A DNA stretch of 64,000 bases, taken from Pseudomonas chlororaphis subsp. piscium. Its GTDB lineage: Bacteria; Pseudomonadota; Gammaproteobacteria; Pseudomonadales; Pseudomonadaceae. Shown piece by piece: positions 26,864 through 37,709 of this stretch (within the stretch, counting starts at the first letter, position 1; every line of letters starts with the position of its first letter). The notes below the pieces were generated by a model. That model did no database searches, had not been told where the DNA came from, and saw only the letters and a list, made by a program, of their open reading frames with translations. The translations under genes and the position numbers were made by a program. The stretch lies in contig NZ_CP027707.1 of NCBI RefSeq assembly GCF_003850345.1, positions 1,922,001 through 1,986,000 on the forward strand, read 5' to 3'.

Positions 26864-28078
26864 ATGAGTATCTCCGTGGCGACAACTAAGGGTAATTGGC
26901 GGGCGGTCATCGCATTGGCCTTGGCGGCCTTTGTGTTCAACACCACGGAGTTCGTTCCCGTCGGGCTGCTGAGCTCGATCGGCAGCAGCTTCGATCTGTC
27001 GACGGCCCGGGTCGGCCTGATGCTCACGCTCTATGCCTGGATAGTGTCCCTGACTTCGCTGCCGGTCATGTTGCTGACGCGTAACGTCGAGCGGCGCAAG
27101 CTGTTGCTCGTGCTGTTCGGGATGTTTATCGCCAGTCACATCCTGTCGGGGCTGGCCACGAGTTTCGGCATGCTGTTGCTGAGTCGGATCGGAGTGGCCT
27201 TGTCCCATGCCCTGTTCTGGTCCATCACCGCCTCCCTGGCGGTGCGTCTGGCACCACCGGGAAAACAGGTCCAGGCCCTGGGCCTGCTGGCCACCGGTAC
27301 TTCCCTGGCGATGGTGCTGGGTATTCCTCTCGGTAGGTTGCTGGGCGAGGCCATGGGCTGGCGGACCACCTTTATCGTGATTGCTGGCCTGGCTACTGCG
27401 CTGGTGTTCTGGCTGGCCAGGAGCCTGCCGTTGTTGCCCAGCCAGAACTCGGGTTCTCTCAGAAGCCTACCGGTGCTGTTCAAGCGGCCTGCGCTGGTAG
27501 CGCTCTATGTGTTGACGGCCCTGGTGGTCACCGCGCAGTTCACGGCCTACAGCTATATCGAGCCTTTCATCAAGGTGGTCGCCGGCTTGAGTGGCGATGT
27601 GGTGACCCTCATCCTGCTGCTGTTCGGCGGGGCCGGTATCTTTGGCTCGCTGCTGTTCAGCAGGTTTCACCGCTACAGCCCGCAGCGCTTTCTGCTGGTG
27701 ACGGTGGCCTTGCTCATTCTGTGCCTGGCCTTGCTGTTGCCGTTGAGCGGGGAGGTTTCGTATCTGGGTGGGCTCAGCCTGATCTGGGGGATGGCGATCA
27801 TGGGCTTCGGGTTGGCGCTGCAATCCAGGGTCCTGGTGCTCGCGCCGGACGCGACCGATGTGGCAATGGCGCTGTTTTCGGGGATCTACAACATCGGCAT
27901 CGGTGGTGGCGCGCTGCTTGGCAGTTGGGTAGGGGGCCAGCTCGGGTTCGCCTATGTCGGCTTGGCCGGCGGCTTGCTGGCGACCTTGGCGCTGCTGTTC
28001 TACTGCGCATCCATCTACTGCCTCACCCGGTCCAGCATTTTGGGTGTCGACCCTGCTGAGACCGCGGCCGAAAAGTAG
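26864..28078 (+). CDS. sotB: MFS sugar efflux transporter (SotB-like)
   Basis: A 404-residue, 12-helix major facilitator of the DHA1 family. It is close by eye to E. coli SotB/YdeA along its whole length: [16 protein letters not shown], the motif between helices 2 and 3 ([14 protein letters not shown]), [32 protein letters not shown] and [17 protein letters not shown]. SotB exports arabinose, IPTG and other sugars across the inner membrane. There is no Shine-Dalgarno before the ATG at 26864, so translation may begin weakly or at a GTG four codons on. The gene lies between tRNA and exoprotein genes and ends at a strong terminator. Confidence 0.88.
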   Translation: MSISVATTKGNWRAVIALALAAFVFNTTEFVPVGLLSSIGSSFDLSTARVGLMLTLYAWIVSLTSLPVMLLTRNVERRKLLLVLFGMFIASHILSGLATSFGMLLLSRIGVALSHALFWSITASLAVRLAPPGKQVQALGLLATGTSLAMVLGIPLGRLLGEAMGWRTTFIVIAGLATALVFWLARSLPLLPSQNSGSLRSLPVLFKRPALVALYVLTALVVTAQFTAYSYIEPFIKVVAGLSGDVVTLILLLFGGAGIFGSLLFSRFHRYSPQRFLLVTVALLILCLALLLPLSGEVSYLGGLSLIWGMAIMGFGLALQSRVLVLAPDATDVAMALFSGIYNIGIGGGALLGSWVGGQLGFAYVGLAGGLLATLALLFYCASIYCLTRSSILGVDPAETAAEK

Positions 28079-28111
28079 AGTCCCAGGAGGAGGGCGTCGA
28101 GAGGCGCCAGA

Positions 28112-28160
28112 TAAAAAAAGAGGGGCAATGATTCGGCTGAATCATTGCCCCTCTTTTTTC
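28112..28160. terminator. Strong bidirectional terminator between sotB and the exoprotein gene
   Basis: A-run, then 15-bp perfect stem GAGGGGCAATGATTC/GAATCATTGCCCCTC with a 4-nt loop, then a T-run. Confidence 0.95.
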
Positions 28161-28210
28161 ACTCAGACATCAAACCCTGCCCCCTATAACGGCGGGCAGG
28201 GTTTCTACTC

Positions 28211-31200
28211 TCAGAACTGCAGGCCAACCGGCGGCACCTTGGTCGCTTCACCAAAGACGCTATTGAGGGATTGCGTCTCCGGCCAGAAGTCGATGCCGAC
28301 CAGGCCACCATAGAATTGTCCGGCGGAGGCAGAGCCATCGACTTTGCCGCCTGCTGACGACTGGTATATCTTGGCGAAGTTCATTCCCGCCAGCCCACCC
28401 AGGCGCGCGCCATAACCGCCGCTGACGTCGCTGGTGGTTGTGGCGTTGCGGATCTCTCCTTCATTCTGCCCGACCAGACCTCCCACGCTGCTTTGAACGC
28501 CGCCTTTGACCGAGCCTTTGACGGAGACGTTGCTGGCCTTGCCCAGCAGCCTGCCGACCAGACCGCCGACCAGGCTGGTTGTACCACCGCTCACCGTGGC
28601 GGATACCACGGCATCGTTGATATCGCTACCTTGGCTATAGCCGACCAGGCCGCCGACCTGGCTATTTTTGTCGCCACTCACCGTGACCGATGCCGAGGAA
28701 TTGTTGATACGGCTATCCTGGCTGTGACCGACCAGACCGCCGACGAGGCTATCGTCGCGGCCCTTCACCATGGCGGATGCCGAGGCGTTGGTGATATCGG
28801 TATTTTTGCTGTAACCGACCAGGCCGCCGATCCGGCTGCGGTAGTAGCCGGTCACGGTGGTAGATACCGATGAGTTGGCGATAGTGTCATTCAGGCTATG
28901 GCCGACGAGACCACCGATACGGGCATCATCACCGCCTGTAACAGATTGGGAGGTGGAAGAGGCATTAGCGATGAAGGACTTTTCGCTATAGCCGATCAGG
29001 CCGCCGATGTTCGCCTTGTCGCCACCCTTCACCATGCCGGTGACTGTCACATTATCGATACGGCTGTTCTGGTTGTAGCCAATCAGGCCACCCACATTGC
29101 TGCCGTACAGACCAGACACACTGCCTTTGGCCGAGCTGTTGCTGACCGAGCTGTTCTGGTTCGTGCCGATCAGGCCGCCGATATTGGCATTCCTGCCGCC
29201 TTTCACTGTGCCGGAGAACGAAGCGTTATCGATGCGGCCGTCCTGGTTGTGGCCAACCAGGCCACCCACATTTTTACCATACAGGTCGGACACGCTGCTG
29301 CTGGCAGAACTGTTGGCAATCGAACCACCCTGATTCTTGCCCACCAGGCCGCCGATCGCTTCCGTGCCATTGCCGGTGACCTCGCCGCTGGCGTGAACGT
29401 TGACCAGCGAACCCTGGTTGAACCCGACCAGGCCACCGATCCGACGCGCCTGGCTACCCGAGACATTAGTGCTGGAGCTGGAGTTGCTGATGCGGCCATT
29501 GCCAGTATTCTCCCCGACCAGGCCGCCGATATTCAGGTTGGCGCCGGCGAGGTTGATCGTGCCAGTGCTGGAGGCGTTGGCGATGATGCTGTCGCGGTTC
29601 GAACCCACCAGCCCACCTGCGTTTCCGAAATCATCCTTCATTTGCCCCCTGAGGGTGATATCGGCATGGCTATTGGTGATTCTTGCCATGCCATCGGGGT
29701 TGGAGACGCTTTCGCCCACCAGACCACCCATTGCAAGGGTGTACCTGTTGCCGATCACCTGGCCGCTGACCGAGGCGTTGGCGATGTCGCCGTTCAGGTT
29801 GAGACCGACCAGGCCGCCCAGGGAGTTGAAATAAGCCCCCGCGGTCACCCGTATATCCTTGGCTTTGACATTGCGGATGCTGCCCATATTCAACCCGGCA
29901 AGGGTGCCGATGCTTTGGCTCGAGGAGGAGCCACTGGTTGAAATGCGTTCGAGGTTCAGGTTGCCGATCTGCCCCAGGTTCGCGCCGAACAGCCCGACAA
30001 AGGCGGTGGTGCCATAGATCGAAAGGTCGCTGATGGTATTGCCCAGGCCATCGAGCTTGCCGGTGAAAGATTTGTTTTCACCAAGCGTCTTGAAGCGGCC
30101 TTGGCCGGTGATCTGGTTACCCAGTACATAACGGCCATTCATGTTGCTTTCGATATCGCGCAGTTGTTTCAGGTTCTGCACCACCTGATAGGCCTCGCCG
30201 TTGGCGCTGAAGCGGGCATCCGCACCGGAGAGTGTGACGCGCTTGTCATCCTTGAGGCTGTGGCCGTTTTTGGAATTCAGCTCCAGGCTGGCTCCCGATC
30301 CGGTCAGCGCGACATTGTCGTTCAGGCGGATGCCGCCCTGCGCGGCATTCAGGGCCAGGGCTGAGCCGGCGCCGGTGGCGGTCAATGCCGCATTCACCTG
30401 GACGTCGCCGTGTTCGGCGGTCAGGCCGAGTTTGTTACCGCTGCTCCAGGAAACCGCCTTGTTGACCGACAGGTTGCCCTTGCTGCTCAGTTCGACGTTG
30501 GTCCGGGCCAGGTTCTGGGCCAGGGTATCGGCATGCAGTGTCGGGGCAGTGCCGATATTGCCGCCAGTTCCGTTGTTGCCGTTGATCCCGCCGTCAATGA
30601 CCAGTCCACGCATGGATGGATTCTCGGCCTTGGAAACGCTCACCTCGTTCGAGCGGATCTTCCAGGTACCGGTCGTGCCCTTGTCGGCGCGGGTGTCCAC
30701 TTGCGAGGCCAGTTGCACTTCGACCCGAGCGCCGCGGTTTTCCACCACGCCACCGTTGCCCTGGCCGCCCAGGGCGCTGGCGTCCTGGCGTCCGGCCACC
30801 TGGACGATACCGTTGTCGCCACCGTCGAGGACAATCTTGCCGGCCTTGTTCTGCAAGGTCTTGGCCTCGATCACGCCCTGGTTGCTCACCACGTTTTTCA
30901 GCAGGCTGCTGGCGCTGCTGGCGGTCATCAACACCTGGCCGCCGTCAGCCTTGAGCAGGCCACCGTTCTGCACCAGGGCATCCACCGCGGCACCCTTCAC
31001 CTGCAGGTTGAGCAGGCCGTTGCCGTCGAAGTTGACGCTGAAGTCCTTGCCCGCGCCCAGCGCGACACTACCCATCTGCGCCTGGATCACCCCGCTGTTG
31101 CTGACCTGGGCGCCGAGCAGGGCGACGCTGCCGCCTTCGCTGGCGGTGATCTGCCCGGCGTTGCTCACGGCAGCGCTGGAGTTGCCGGCAAAGCGGTAGG

Positions 31201-31708
31201 TGCCGTCGAGGAAGTCCTTGTCGCTGATGTTCTGGGTGGAGGCCACCAGGCCGCCGACGTTGACCTGGGCGGACTTGCCGAAGACCACGCCATTGGGGTT
31301 GATCAGGAACACCTTGCCGTTGGCGTTGATGCGGCCCTGGATATCACTGCCCTGGGTACCGACCACTCGGTTGAGGGCCACCGACTGGCTGCCGGGCTGA
31401 TGGAAGCTGACGCTTTCGTCGCCGGCGACGCTGAAGTCGTTCCAGTTGGCGATCACTTTGTTGCTTTGCTGCTCGACGGTCATGTGCTTGCCGTCGTTGG
31501 TGGTGCGAATGCCGGCCTCGCCCGCGACTACCGCGGCGCCACCCGGCAGGGCAAAGGCCGGGGCCTGGGCCAGCAGGCCCAGCAGCGAGAAGCCGGCGGC
31601 AATCACGACCTTGAGTCGGCTTGATTTGCCTCGGCGCCGGGTCCCTTCGCTGGCGACGTTCCAGCAACCAGTGGCCTGGTTCCAGATCAATGCATAGCTT
31701 TTGTTCAT
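28211..31708 (-). CDS. FHA-like two-partner-secretion exoprotein (TpsA) with GLUG repeats
   Basis: A 1165-residue secreted protein. Residues 1-53 are an extended signal peptide (MNKSYALIWNQATGCWNVAS ... hydrophobic core GFSLLGLLAQAPAFA), the type seen in large TPS and autotransporter proteins. The TPS (haemagglutination activity) domain follows with NPNGVVFGKSAQVNVGGLVA and a right-handed beta-helix. From about residue 520 to the end come some 20 GLUG-type repeats of about 36 residues (GGLVGxNxx...IxNSSAS), 18 with a perfect GGL[V/I/A]G. The outer-membrane transporter TpsB would be needed; no such gene is in the window. There is no large toxin-like C-terminal domain. It is likely an adhesin or biofilm matrix factor; the SD is AGAGGAC and the leader holds a hairpin with GGA in its loop. 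Confidence 0.87.
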   Translation of the reverse strand: MNKSYALIWNQATGCWNVASEGTRRRGKSSRLKVVIAAGFSLLGLLAQAPAFALPGGAAVVAGEAGIRTTNDGKHMTVEQQSNKVIANWNDFSVAGDESVSFHQPGSQSVALNRVVGTQGSDIQGRINANGKVFLINPNGVVFGKSAQVNVGGLVASTQNISDKDFLDGTYRFAGNSSAAVSNAGQITASEGGSVALLGAQVSNSGVIQAQMGSVALGAGKDFSVNFDGNGLLNLQVKGAAVDALVQNGGLLKADGGQVLMTASSASSLLKNVVSNQGVIEAKTLQNKAGKIVLDGGDNGIVQVAGRQDASALGGQGNGGVVENRGARVEVQLASQVDTRADKGTTGTWKIRSNEVSVSKAENPSMRGLVIDGGINGNNGTGGNIGTAPTLHADTLAQNLARTNVELSSKGNLSVNKAVSWSSGNKLGLTAEHGDVQVNAALTATGAGSALALNAAQGGIRLNDNVALTGSGASLELNSKNGHSLKDDKRVTLSGADARFSANGEAYQVVQNLKQLRDIESNMNGRYVLGNQITGQGRFKTLGENKSFTGKLDGLGNTISDLSIYGTTAFVGLFGANLGQIGNLNLERISTSGSSSSQSIGTLAGLNMGSIRNVKAKDIRVTAGAYFNSLGGLVGLNLNGDIANASVSGQVIGNRYTLAMGGLVGESVSNPDGMARITNSHADITLRGQMKDDFGNAGGLVGSNRDSIIANASSTGTINLAGANLNIGGLVGENTGNGRISNSSSSTNVSGSQARRIGGLVGFNQGSLVNVHASGEVTGNGTEAIGGLVGKNQGGSIANSSASSSVSDLYGKNVGGLVGHNQDGRIDNASFSGTVKGGRNANIGGLIGTNQNSSVSNSSAKGSVSGLYGSNVGGLIGYNQNSRIDNVTVTGMVKGGDKANIGGLIGYSEKSFIANASSTSQSVTGGDDARIGGLVGHSLNDTIANSSVSTTVTGYYRSRIGGLVGYSKNTDITNASASAMVKGRDDSLVGGLVGHSQDSRINNSSASVTVSGDKNSQVGGLVGYSQGSDINDAVVSATVSGGTTSLVGGLVGRLLGKASNVSVKGSVKGGVQSSVGGLVGQNEGEIRNATTTSDVSGGYGARLGGLAGMNFAKIYQSSAGGKVDGSASAGQFYGGLVGIDFWPETQSLNSVFGEATKVPPVGLQF

Positions 31709-32767
31709 GGTGCGTCCTCTATATGAATACTCTGCTGATCCCCCCAGCAGAATGGGGTACTACGGGTGCGGAGCAGGAATGACGGCCTGCTCCGAAGCGA
31801 TCGTGAGAGGCGGTGTGTCAGCCCTCCCAGGCCATGGGAGGGGAGGCTGGAAGGAGGGGAGAGAGCCTGGCCTGCCAGGTGGTGAGCCAATACACTGTTG
31901 ATCACCTCTGATTGCGTGTACTTGGGAGCGGCTGTTCGGAAGTCTCATGAAGAGCTTTATCTAGTCATGATTTTTAAAGGGCGTTCCGTACTTTCGATGT
32001 TCGATTGATTTGTTTGCTTGAAGTATTAATTGGCGCGGCTGTGGAGCCTTCTGAGGATCGCTTGTATTTGCTGGCTGGGCCGGGGTGCTTAATTAAGCAA
32101 AAGGGAGGGGGCAAAAAAACCAGAACTTTCTTAACTGGTGGTTAGCCCTTTCCGGTTTGAAAAGTAAGGCGGGAGGGTGTTGCTCGTTGCTGTGAGACCT
32201 GTCCTGACTCACGCCTGTAAGGAGGCAGAGTCGGCGGGGGTGTGGATAACCAGCGCTGCTCTTGCTTTGGCGCTGCTGGAGGATTTCAGCGTCGCTGTAT
32301 GTTCTGTGGGGAGATTGTCGAAGTTGAAGTTTGGATATAAATGGTGGAGCGATAGTTTATTTTTGGGGGGAGTTGGTTTGTGTTCGTTTGGTTTCCAAAC
32401 TTGGAAACTTCTTGTGCTGTTTTTTATCGTTAGTCAGGTTGATGGGGGCACAAGGTGGGTGATCATATTGTTGACTCCTTTTGCTCGTTGACCTGTTCCC
32501 AGCCCGGCCGGATCTCTGTCGCCAGCTCGCTGTTATCCAGCTTTTCCGAGCGCGCCAGAGACCAAATAGAAGGCCGTTCGAGAGAGGCTCTCGTCGCTGA
32601 TTTCACAACAGCCGGCGCGCGGCTAGAATACCGACGGATCACTCTTGATCCATCCCCTATTGCCACAGATCAAAGCGGCACTCTCCATAAGAGGGTGACG
32701 CTGTTGTTCATGGGGCAACGCCCCGCTTGCGCAGGTTGCCGGGGTTCGATTTCCAGGAAGGTATTCC
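31709..32767. other. Long divergent intergenic region, exoprotein / BvgS-like kinase
   Basis: 1059 bp without a gene I can support. It is visibly richer in A/T than the flanks from about 31950 to 32480. Contains the exoprotein leader hairpin, another stem-loop (GGAGCAGG/CCTGCTCC, 31770-31793) and a run of T/G-rich tracts. Short open frames occur but lack ribosome binding sites and recognisable content. It probably holds both promoters and perhaps remnants of a lost gene or a small RNA. Confidence 0.5.
31732..31751 (-). promoter_or_regulatory. Candidate RsmA/RsmE-binding hairpin in the exoprotein leader
   Basis: On the minus strand TCTGCTG-GGGGAT-CAGCAGA forms a perfect 7-bp stem with a GGA in the hexaloop, 24 nt upstream of the start codon. 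A second GGA lies in the ribosome binding site (AGAGGAC, 31714-31721). A looped GGA plus a GGA in the Shine-Dalgarno is the pattern of CsrA/Rsm-repressed mRNAs. Binding is inferred. Confidence 0.4.
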
Positions 32768-35644
32768 ATGATTCCAGCGTGTTGCCGGGCTGTCGTTCTC
32801 TGCTTGTTACTTGTTTCATCGCCGCTACTGCTCGCGCAGGAACCAGATATCTCCCTCGTTGCAAGGGTGGCAGTGACCAGCCGACCATGGCTGAGCGAAG
32901 CAGACCGCCAGTGGCTGGCAAGCAGAGGTCCGCTCACGATCGGGGTGGCACTGCCCGATTACCCGCCGCTGGGCATGCTCGACGTCAATCGCTTTCAGGG
33001 AATCACTGCGGACTACCTGGCCTTGCTGTTCGAGATACCGTCCCACGTCTGCCTGTTTGCTTCCCGGCAAGCGGCGTTGACCGCGTTGCACAATGGTGAG
33101 ATCGACCTGGTCGGCGGTGGCTCCGCAGTGGATGCCGAGGACAACGGCCTGCTACTGACCCAGGCCTATGAGCCGAACCAACCCGTGCTGGTAACAGCCG
33201 AGGGCCGCCCTTTCGACCCAGAGAAAACCGGCGCCCGGCTGGGCGTATTTGCCGGCTATCGTGTCGAGGAAAAAGTCTCCGCTGTTTATCCGAACAGCCA
33301 GGTCCTGCCCTTTGTCTCGCCGCTGCGCGCACTCGAGGCATTGAGCCTGGGTGAGGTCGATGGGGTGATCGACGATGCGGTGTCGGCTCACTACCTGATC
33401 AACATCAACTACCTGCTGGACCTGCATATCGAAAACTTCGCTCCGGTGGAAAGTCGTGGTTTCGGCTTCCTGGTGCGAGCCTCCGATACGCGATTGCATG
33501 GCGTGATCGAACGAGCCTTGCCGTCCATACGCTCGCGTCATAGCGAAAATATTCTGCGCAATTGGAGTGCAGGGAGCAGCCTGCGCCTGACCCAGCAGCG
33601 CGTGACACTGACGCCCGCCGAGAACCGTTGGCTGGCGGCACACCCGGAAATCCCGGTGAGCGTCAGTGACTCTCTTGGAGCATTGGGGCAACTGGATAGT
33701 GGTGGGCAGGTACGGGGTATCGGCCCCGACTATCTCAAGTTGATCAGCCAGCGAAGCGGCCTGACGTTCCGCCCTGTCCGGGCGCAGAACTATGCCGAGA
33801 CGAAAACGCAGATAACCCAGGGCCAGACCCTGATGACCTCGGTCACGTCGGCAGATCCTGATACCGAGGCCGATATGGATATTCTCCTTCCTTATCTGAG
33901 GAGCTCGGTCGTGCTGATGGCCGGACCACGATCCGCACGCACCCAGGGCAGCCCTTTTCATAGCCTTGAAGACCTGCAAGGCAAGCGCCTGGCCAGCGTC
34001 CCCGGCTACTTCATCAACCCGATCATCCAGCAGGACTATCCAGATATCCGGCTACAGATCTATCCCAACTTTTTGGAGGCCATGCGCAGTGTCGATGACG
34101 GGCGTAGCGACGCGTTCATTGGTAGTGACTACACCGGCCGTTTCCTGTCTGCGCAGCGTTTCAACAACCGCTTGCGGGTGATCGGCATTCTTGACGAGTT
34201 CTCCCGGCCGGTCAGCCTTGGGGTGCTGAAGGGGCAGGAAGAGTTGCGCAGCATCCTGGAGAAGGCTCAGGTCGCTATCACCCCGGAGGAGGTGGCGGAC
34301 ATCGTGGCGCATTGGGAGCCCCGTATTTCTACCACGGGCAGCCACTTCTGGCGTGACCATCGCAGCAATATCCTGCGGCTCGGCGGCGTATTCGGCTTGC
34401 TGGTCCTGCTGTCGCTGATCTGGGGGTTCTACCTGACCCGCCAAGTGCGCAAGACCCGCCAGGCCGAAGGCGAGCTGGCGCTGGCGCGGGAGAAGGCCGA
34501 AGCGGCCAACGAGGCCAAGAGCGTCTTCCTGTCCACCATGAGCCATGAGATCCGTACCCCGCTGAATGCCATCATCGGCCTGCAGGAAGTGGTGCAGCAG
34601 AAGGCCGAACGGGGCGAGCTGGACCAGGCTTCGCTGGCGATCGCGCAAGAGGCGGCGCAGGGGCTGCTGTTGCTGCTCGGCAATGTGCTCGACCTGACCC
34701 GGATCGAGTCCGGCATGATCGATTCCGCGCCCGAAGCGGTGCAGCTCAAGGCGCAGATCGAAGCGATCGCGCCCCTGGTGGTTGGCATGGCGCGGCAGAA
34801 GCACCTGGCGTTCGAGATGCAGTTCACGGGCGACATGGAGCAATGGGTGCTGATCGACCCGCTGCATCTGAAACAGGTGCTGTTCAACCTGTTGAGCAAT
34901 GCCATCAAGTTCACCGAGCGGGGCAGGGTGACGCTGCACGCCTCGGGCAGCCGGGAGGCAGACCATCTGCAGCTGGTGCTGGAGGTCATCGACAGCGGTA
35001 TCGGTATTTCGGAGCAGGATCAGGCCAGGTTGTTCCAGCCATTCTCCCAGGTCAGTTCGGCCCAGGCCGGGCAAACCTTTGGCAGTGGGCTGGGGCTGAA
35101 TATCACCCGGCGGCTGGTCGAGCTCATGGGTGGCAAGATCGTCCTGAGCAGCGAGCCGGATATCGGTTCCTGCTTCAGCGTGACCCTGCAGTTGCCCCTG
35201 GCCGAGGCGCCCGCCGAAGCCGCGGCAGAAGTGCCGCAGGCGAGCACGGAGCCGCTTTTGCTGAACATCCTCGTCGCCGAAGACAATGCGTTCAGCCGGC
35301 TGACGCTGGAAGAGCAACTGCTGGTTCTGGGGCATCGCGTGACGCTGGTCGAGGATGGGCAGGCGGCCTGGGAAGCCTGGCTGGCTGCCGAGTACGATGT
35401 GTTGATCACCGACAGCCAGATGCCGCGCCTGGGCGGCTATGACTTGACCCTGCGCATCCGCCAGAAGGAGCGCGAGGAGGGGCGCCGGCGCTGCTGGATC
35501 CTCGGTGCGACCGCCAGTGCCGAGGATGCGGAAATCCAGCGCTGCCTGGCCGCCGGGATGGATGATGTGGTGTTCAAACCGTTGACGCAGCAGGTGTTGC
35601 GACAAGCGCTGGAGAATACCCAGCGAGCCCCTGGGCGGGATTGA
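32768..35644 (+). CDS. BvgS-like hybrid sensor histidine kinase
   Basis: A 958-residue kinase. Signal peptide (cleavage near LLLAQ), two periplasmic Venus-flytrap domains of the SBP_bac_3 kind (about 52-275 and 285-520; RGPLTIGVALPDYPPLG, and EIPVSVSDSLG...GIGPDYLKLI), one TM (about 538-562), HisKA with the acceptor His near 593 (SHEIRTPLNAIIG), an HATPase domain (DSGIGISEQD; GSGLGLNITRRL) and a C-terminal receiver with Asp near 880 (VLITDSQMPRLGG). Unlike Bordetella BvgS there is no PAS domain and no Hpt domain, and no response regulator gene is adjacent. AGGAAGG precedes the ATG by 6 nt. It diverges from the FHA-like gene. Flytrap domains imply small organic ligands such as amino acids or nicotinate. 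Confidence 0.9.
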   Translation: MIPACCRAVVLCLLLVSSPLLLAQEPDISLVARVAVTSRPWLSEADRQWLASRGPLTIGVALPDYPPLGMLDVNRFQGITADYLALLFEIPSHVCLFASRQAALTALHNGEIDLVGGGSAVDAEDNGLLLTQAYEPNQPVLVTAEGRPFDPEKTGARLGVFAGYRVEEKVSAVYPNSQVLPFVSPLRALEALSLGEVDGVIDDAVSAHYLININYLLDLHIENFAPVESRGFGFLVRASDTRLHGVIERALPSIRSRHSENILRNWSAGSSLRLTQQRVTLTPAENRWLAAHPEIPVSVSDSLGALGQLDSGGQVRGIGPDYLKLISQRSGLTFRPVRAQNYAETKTQITQGQTLMTSVTSADPDTEADMDILLPYLRSSVVLMAGPRSARTQGSPFHSLEDLQGKRLASVPGYFINPIIQQDYPDIRLQIYPNFLEAMRSVDDGRSDAFIGSDYTGRFLSAQRFNNRLRVIGILDEFSRPVSLGVLKGQEELRSILEKAQVAITPEEVADIVAHWEPRISTTGSHFWRDHRSNILRLGGVFGLLVLLSLIWGFYLTRQVRKTRQAEGELALAREKAEAANEAKSVFLSTMSHEIRTPLNAIIGLQEVVQQKAERGELDQASLAIAQEAAQGLLLLLGNVLDLTRIESGMIDSAPEAVQLKAQIEAIAPLVVGMARQKHLAFEMQFTGDMEQWVLIDPLHLKQVLFNLLSNAIKFTERGRVTLHASGSREADHLQLVLEVIDSGIGISEQDQARLFQPFSQVSSAQAGQTFGSGLGLNITRRLVELMGGKIVLSSEPDIGSCFSVTLQLPLAEAPAEAAAEVPQASTEPLLLNILVAEDNAFSRLTLEEQLLVLGHRVTLVEDGQAAWEAWLAAEYDVLITDSQMPRLGGYDLTLRIRQKEREEGRRRCWILGATASAEDAEIQRCLAAGMDDVVFKPLTQQVLRQALENTQRAPGRD

Positions 35645-36993
<1,349 letters not shown>

Positions 36994-37020
36994 TCGTGAA
37001 TCTGCACTGAGCAAGTCTGG

Positions 37021-37049
37021 ATCGAGCCGCCAGTTGCTGGCGGCTCGAT
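37021..37049. terminator. Perfect stem-loop between convergent genes
   Basis: ATCGAGCCGCCAG-TTG-CTGGCGGCTCGAT, a 13-bp perfect stem with a 3-nt loop, between the formamidase-like gene and the lysE-like gene. No T-run, but the stem is strong. Confidence 0.6.
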
Positions 37050-37069
37050 CGGGCAGGGCGTAGGGATGC

Positions 37070-37708
37070 TTACATCGACAGGATCAGGCGCCCGGCGAAC
37101 AGAATCAGGATCACCCCCATGGTCCGTTCGAACCAGTGGCCCATGCGCATGAACAGCAAGCGCACCCGCGGGCTGGAAAAGAACAGCGCGACGATCACGA
37201 ACCACAGCGCGTTCACGCAACACATCCACACACCGTAGAGCGCCTGCACCTTGAGCGGTGTGGTGGCGCTGATCACCGTGGTGAAAATTGCCAGGAAGAA
37301 CAGCGTGGCCTTGGGGTTGGTGGCGTTGGTCAGAAAACCGGTCATGAAGGCCTTGGGCAAGGTCTGCCGTTGCGCCTGATCGTTGCCCGCATCGCTGCCT
37401 TCGATCGATGTCTTGGGTTTGCTGCGCAGCAGGCTGACCCCGAGATAAAGAATGTAGGCACCGCCCACCACCTTGGCCACGCTCAGCAGCCATGGCGTGG
37501 TGTGCATCAGCGCACCGACCCCCAACAGTGTGTACAGCACATGCACGGAAATCCCCGCGCCGATGCCGATGGCCGTGCACAGCCCGACCACCCGGCCAAA
37601 GCGCACGCTCTGGCGGATGGTCACGGCAAAGTCAGGCCCAGGAGCCACCACGGCGAGAAAGTGGATGGTGGCCAGGGCCAGGAATTCGCCTAGATAGTTG
37701 GAAAGCAT
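37070..37708 (-). CDS. LysE/RhtB-family amino acid exporter
   Basis: A 212-residue inner-membrane protein with the LysE layout: N-terminal helix with FLAVVAPGPDFAVTIRQSVRFG (the family signature), helices at about 40-65 and 68-88, a hydrophilic loop (KPKTSIEGSDAGNDQAQRQT), then GFLTNATNPKATLFFLAIF and two further helices. Family members export amino acids or homoserine lactones using the proton gradient. Start codon lies 1 bp after the stop of the 2OG oxygenase gene, so both are translated together, which suggests that the product of the oxygenase is the exported compound; inference. Confidence 0.88.
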   Translation of the reverse strand: MLSNYLGEFLALATIHFLAVVAPGPDFAVTIRQSVRFGRVVGLCTAIGIGAGISVHVLYTLLGVGALMHTTPWLLSVAKVVGGAYILYLGVSLLRSKPKTSIEGSDAGNDQAQRQTLPKAFMTGFLTNATNPKATLFFLAIFTTVISATTPLKVQALYGVWMCCVNALWFVIVALFFSSPRVRLLFMRMGHWFERTMGVILILFAGRLILSM

Positions 37709-37709
37709 T

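Noticed and set aside
28240..30130. Regularly spaced similar DNA segments that might suggest a CRISPR or satellite array
   Set aside because: The repeats are in one open frame, of about 108 bp, and encode the GLUG motifs; there are no short identical repeats with unique spacers.
28493..31624. Several open frames antisense to the exoprotein gene
   Set aside because: Periodic composition copied from the GLUG repeat region; none has a start signal or known domain.
32177..32491. A 104-codon open frame in the gap upstream of the BvgS-like kinase
   Set aside because: GTG start without clear support, atypical composition and no family pattern; listed as part of the gap instead.
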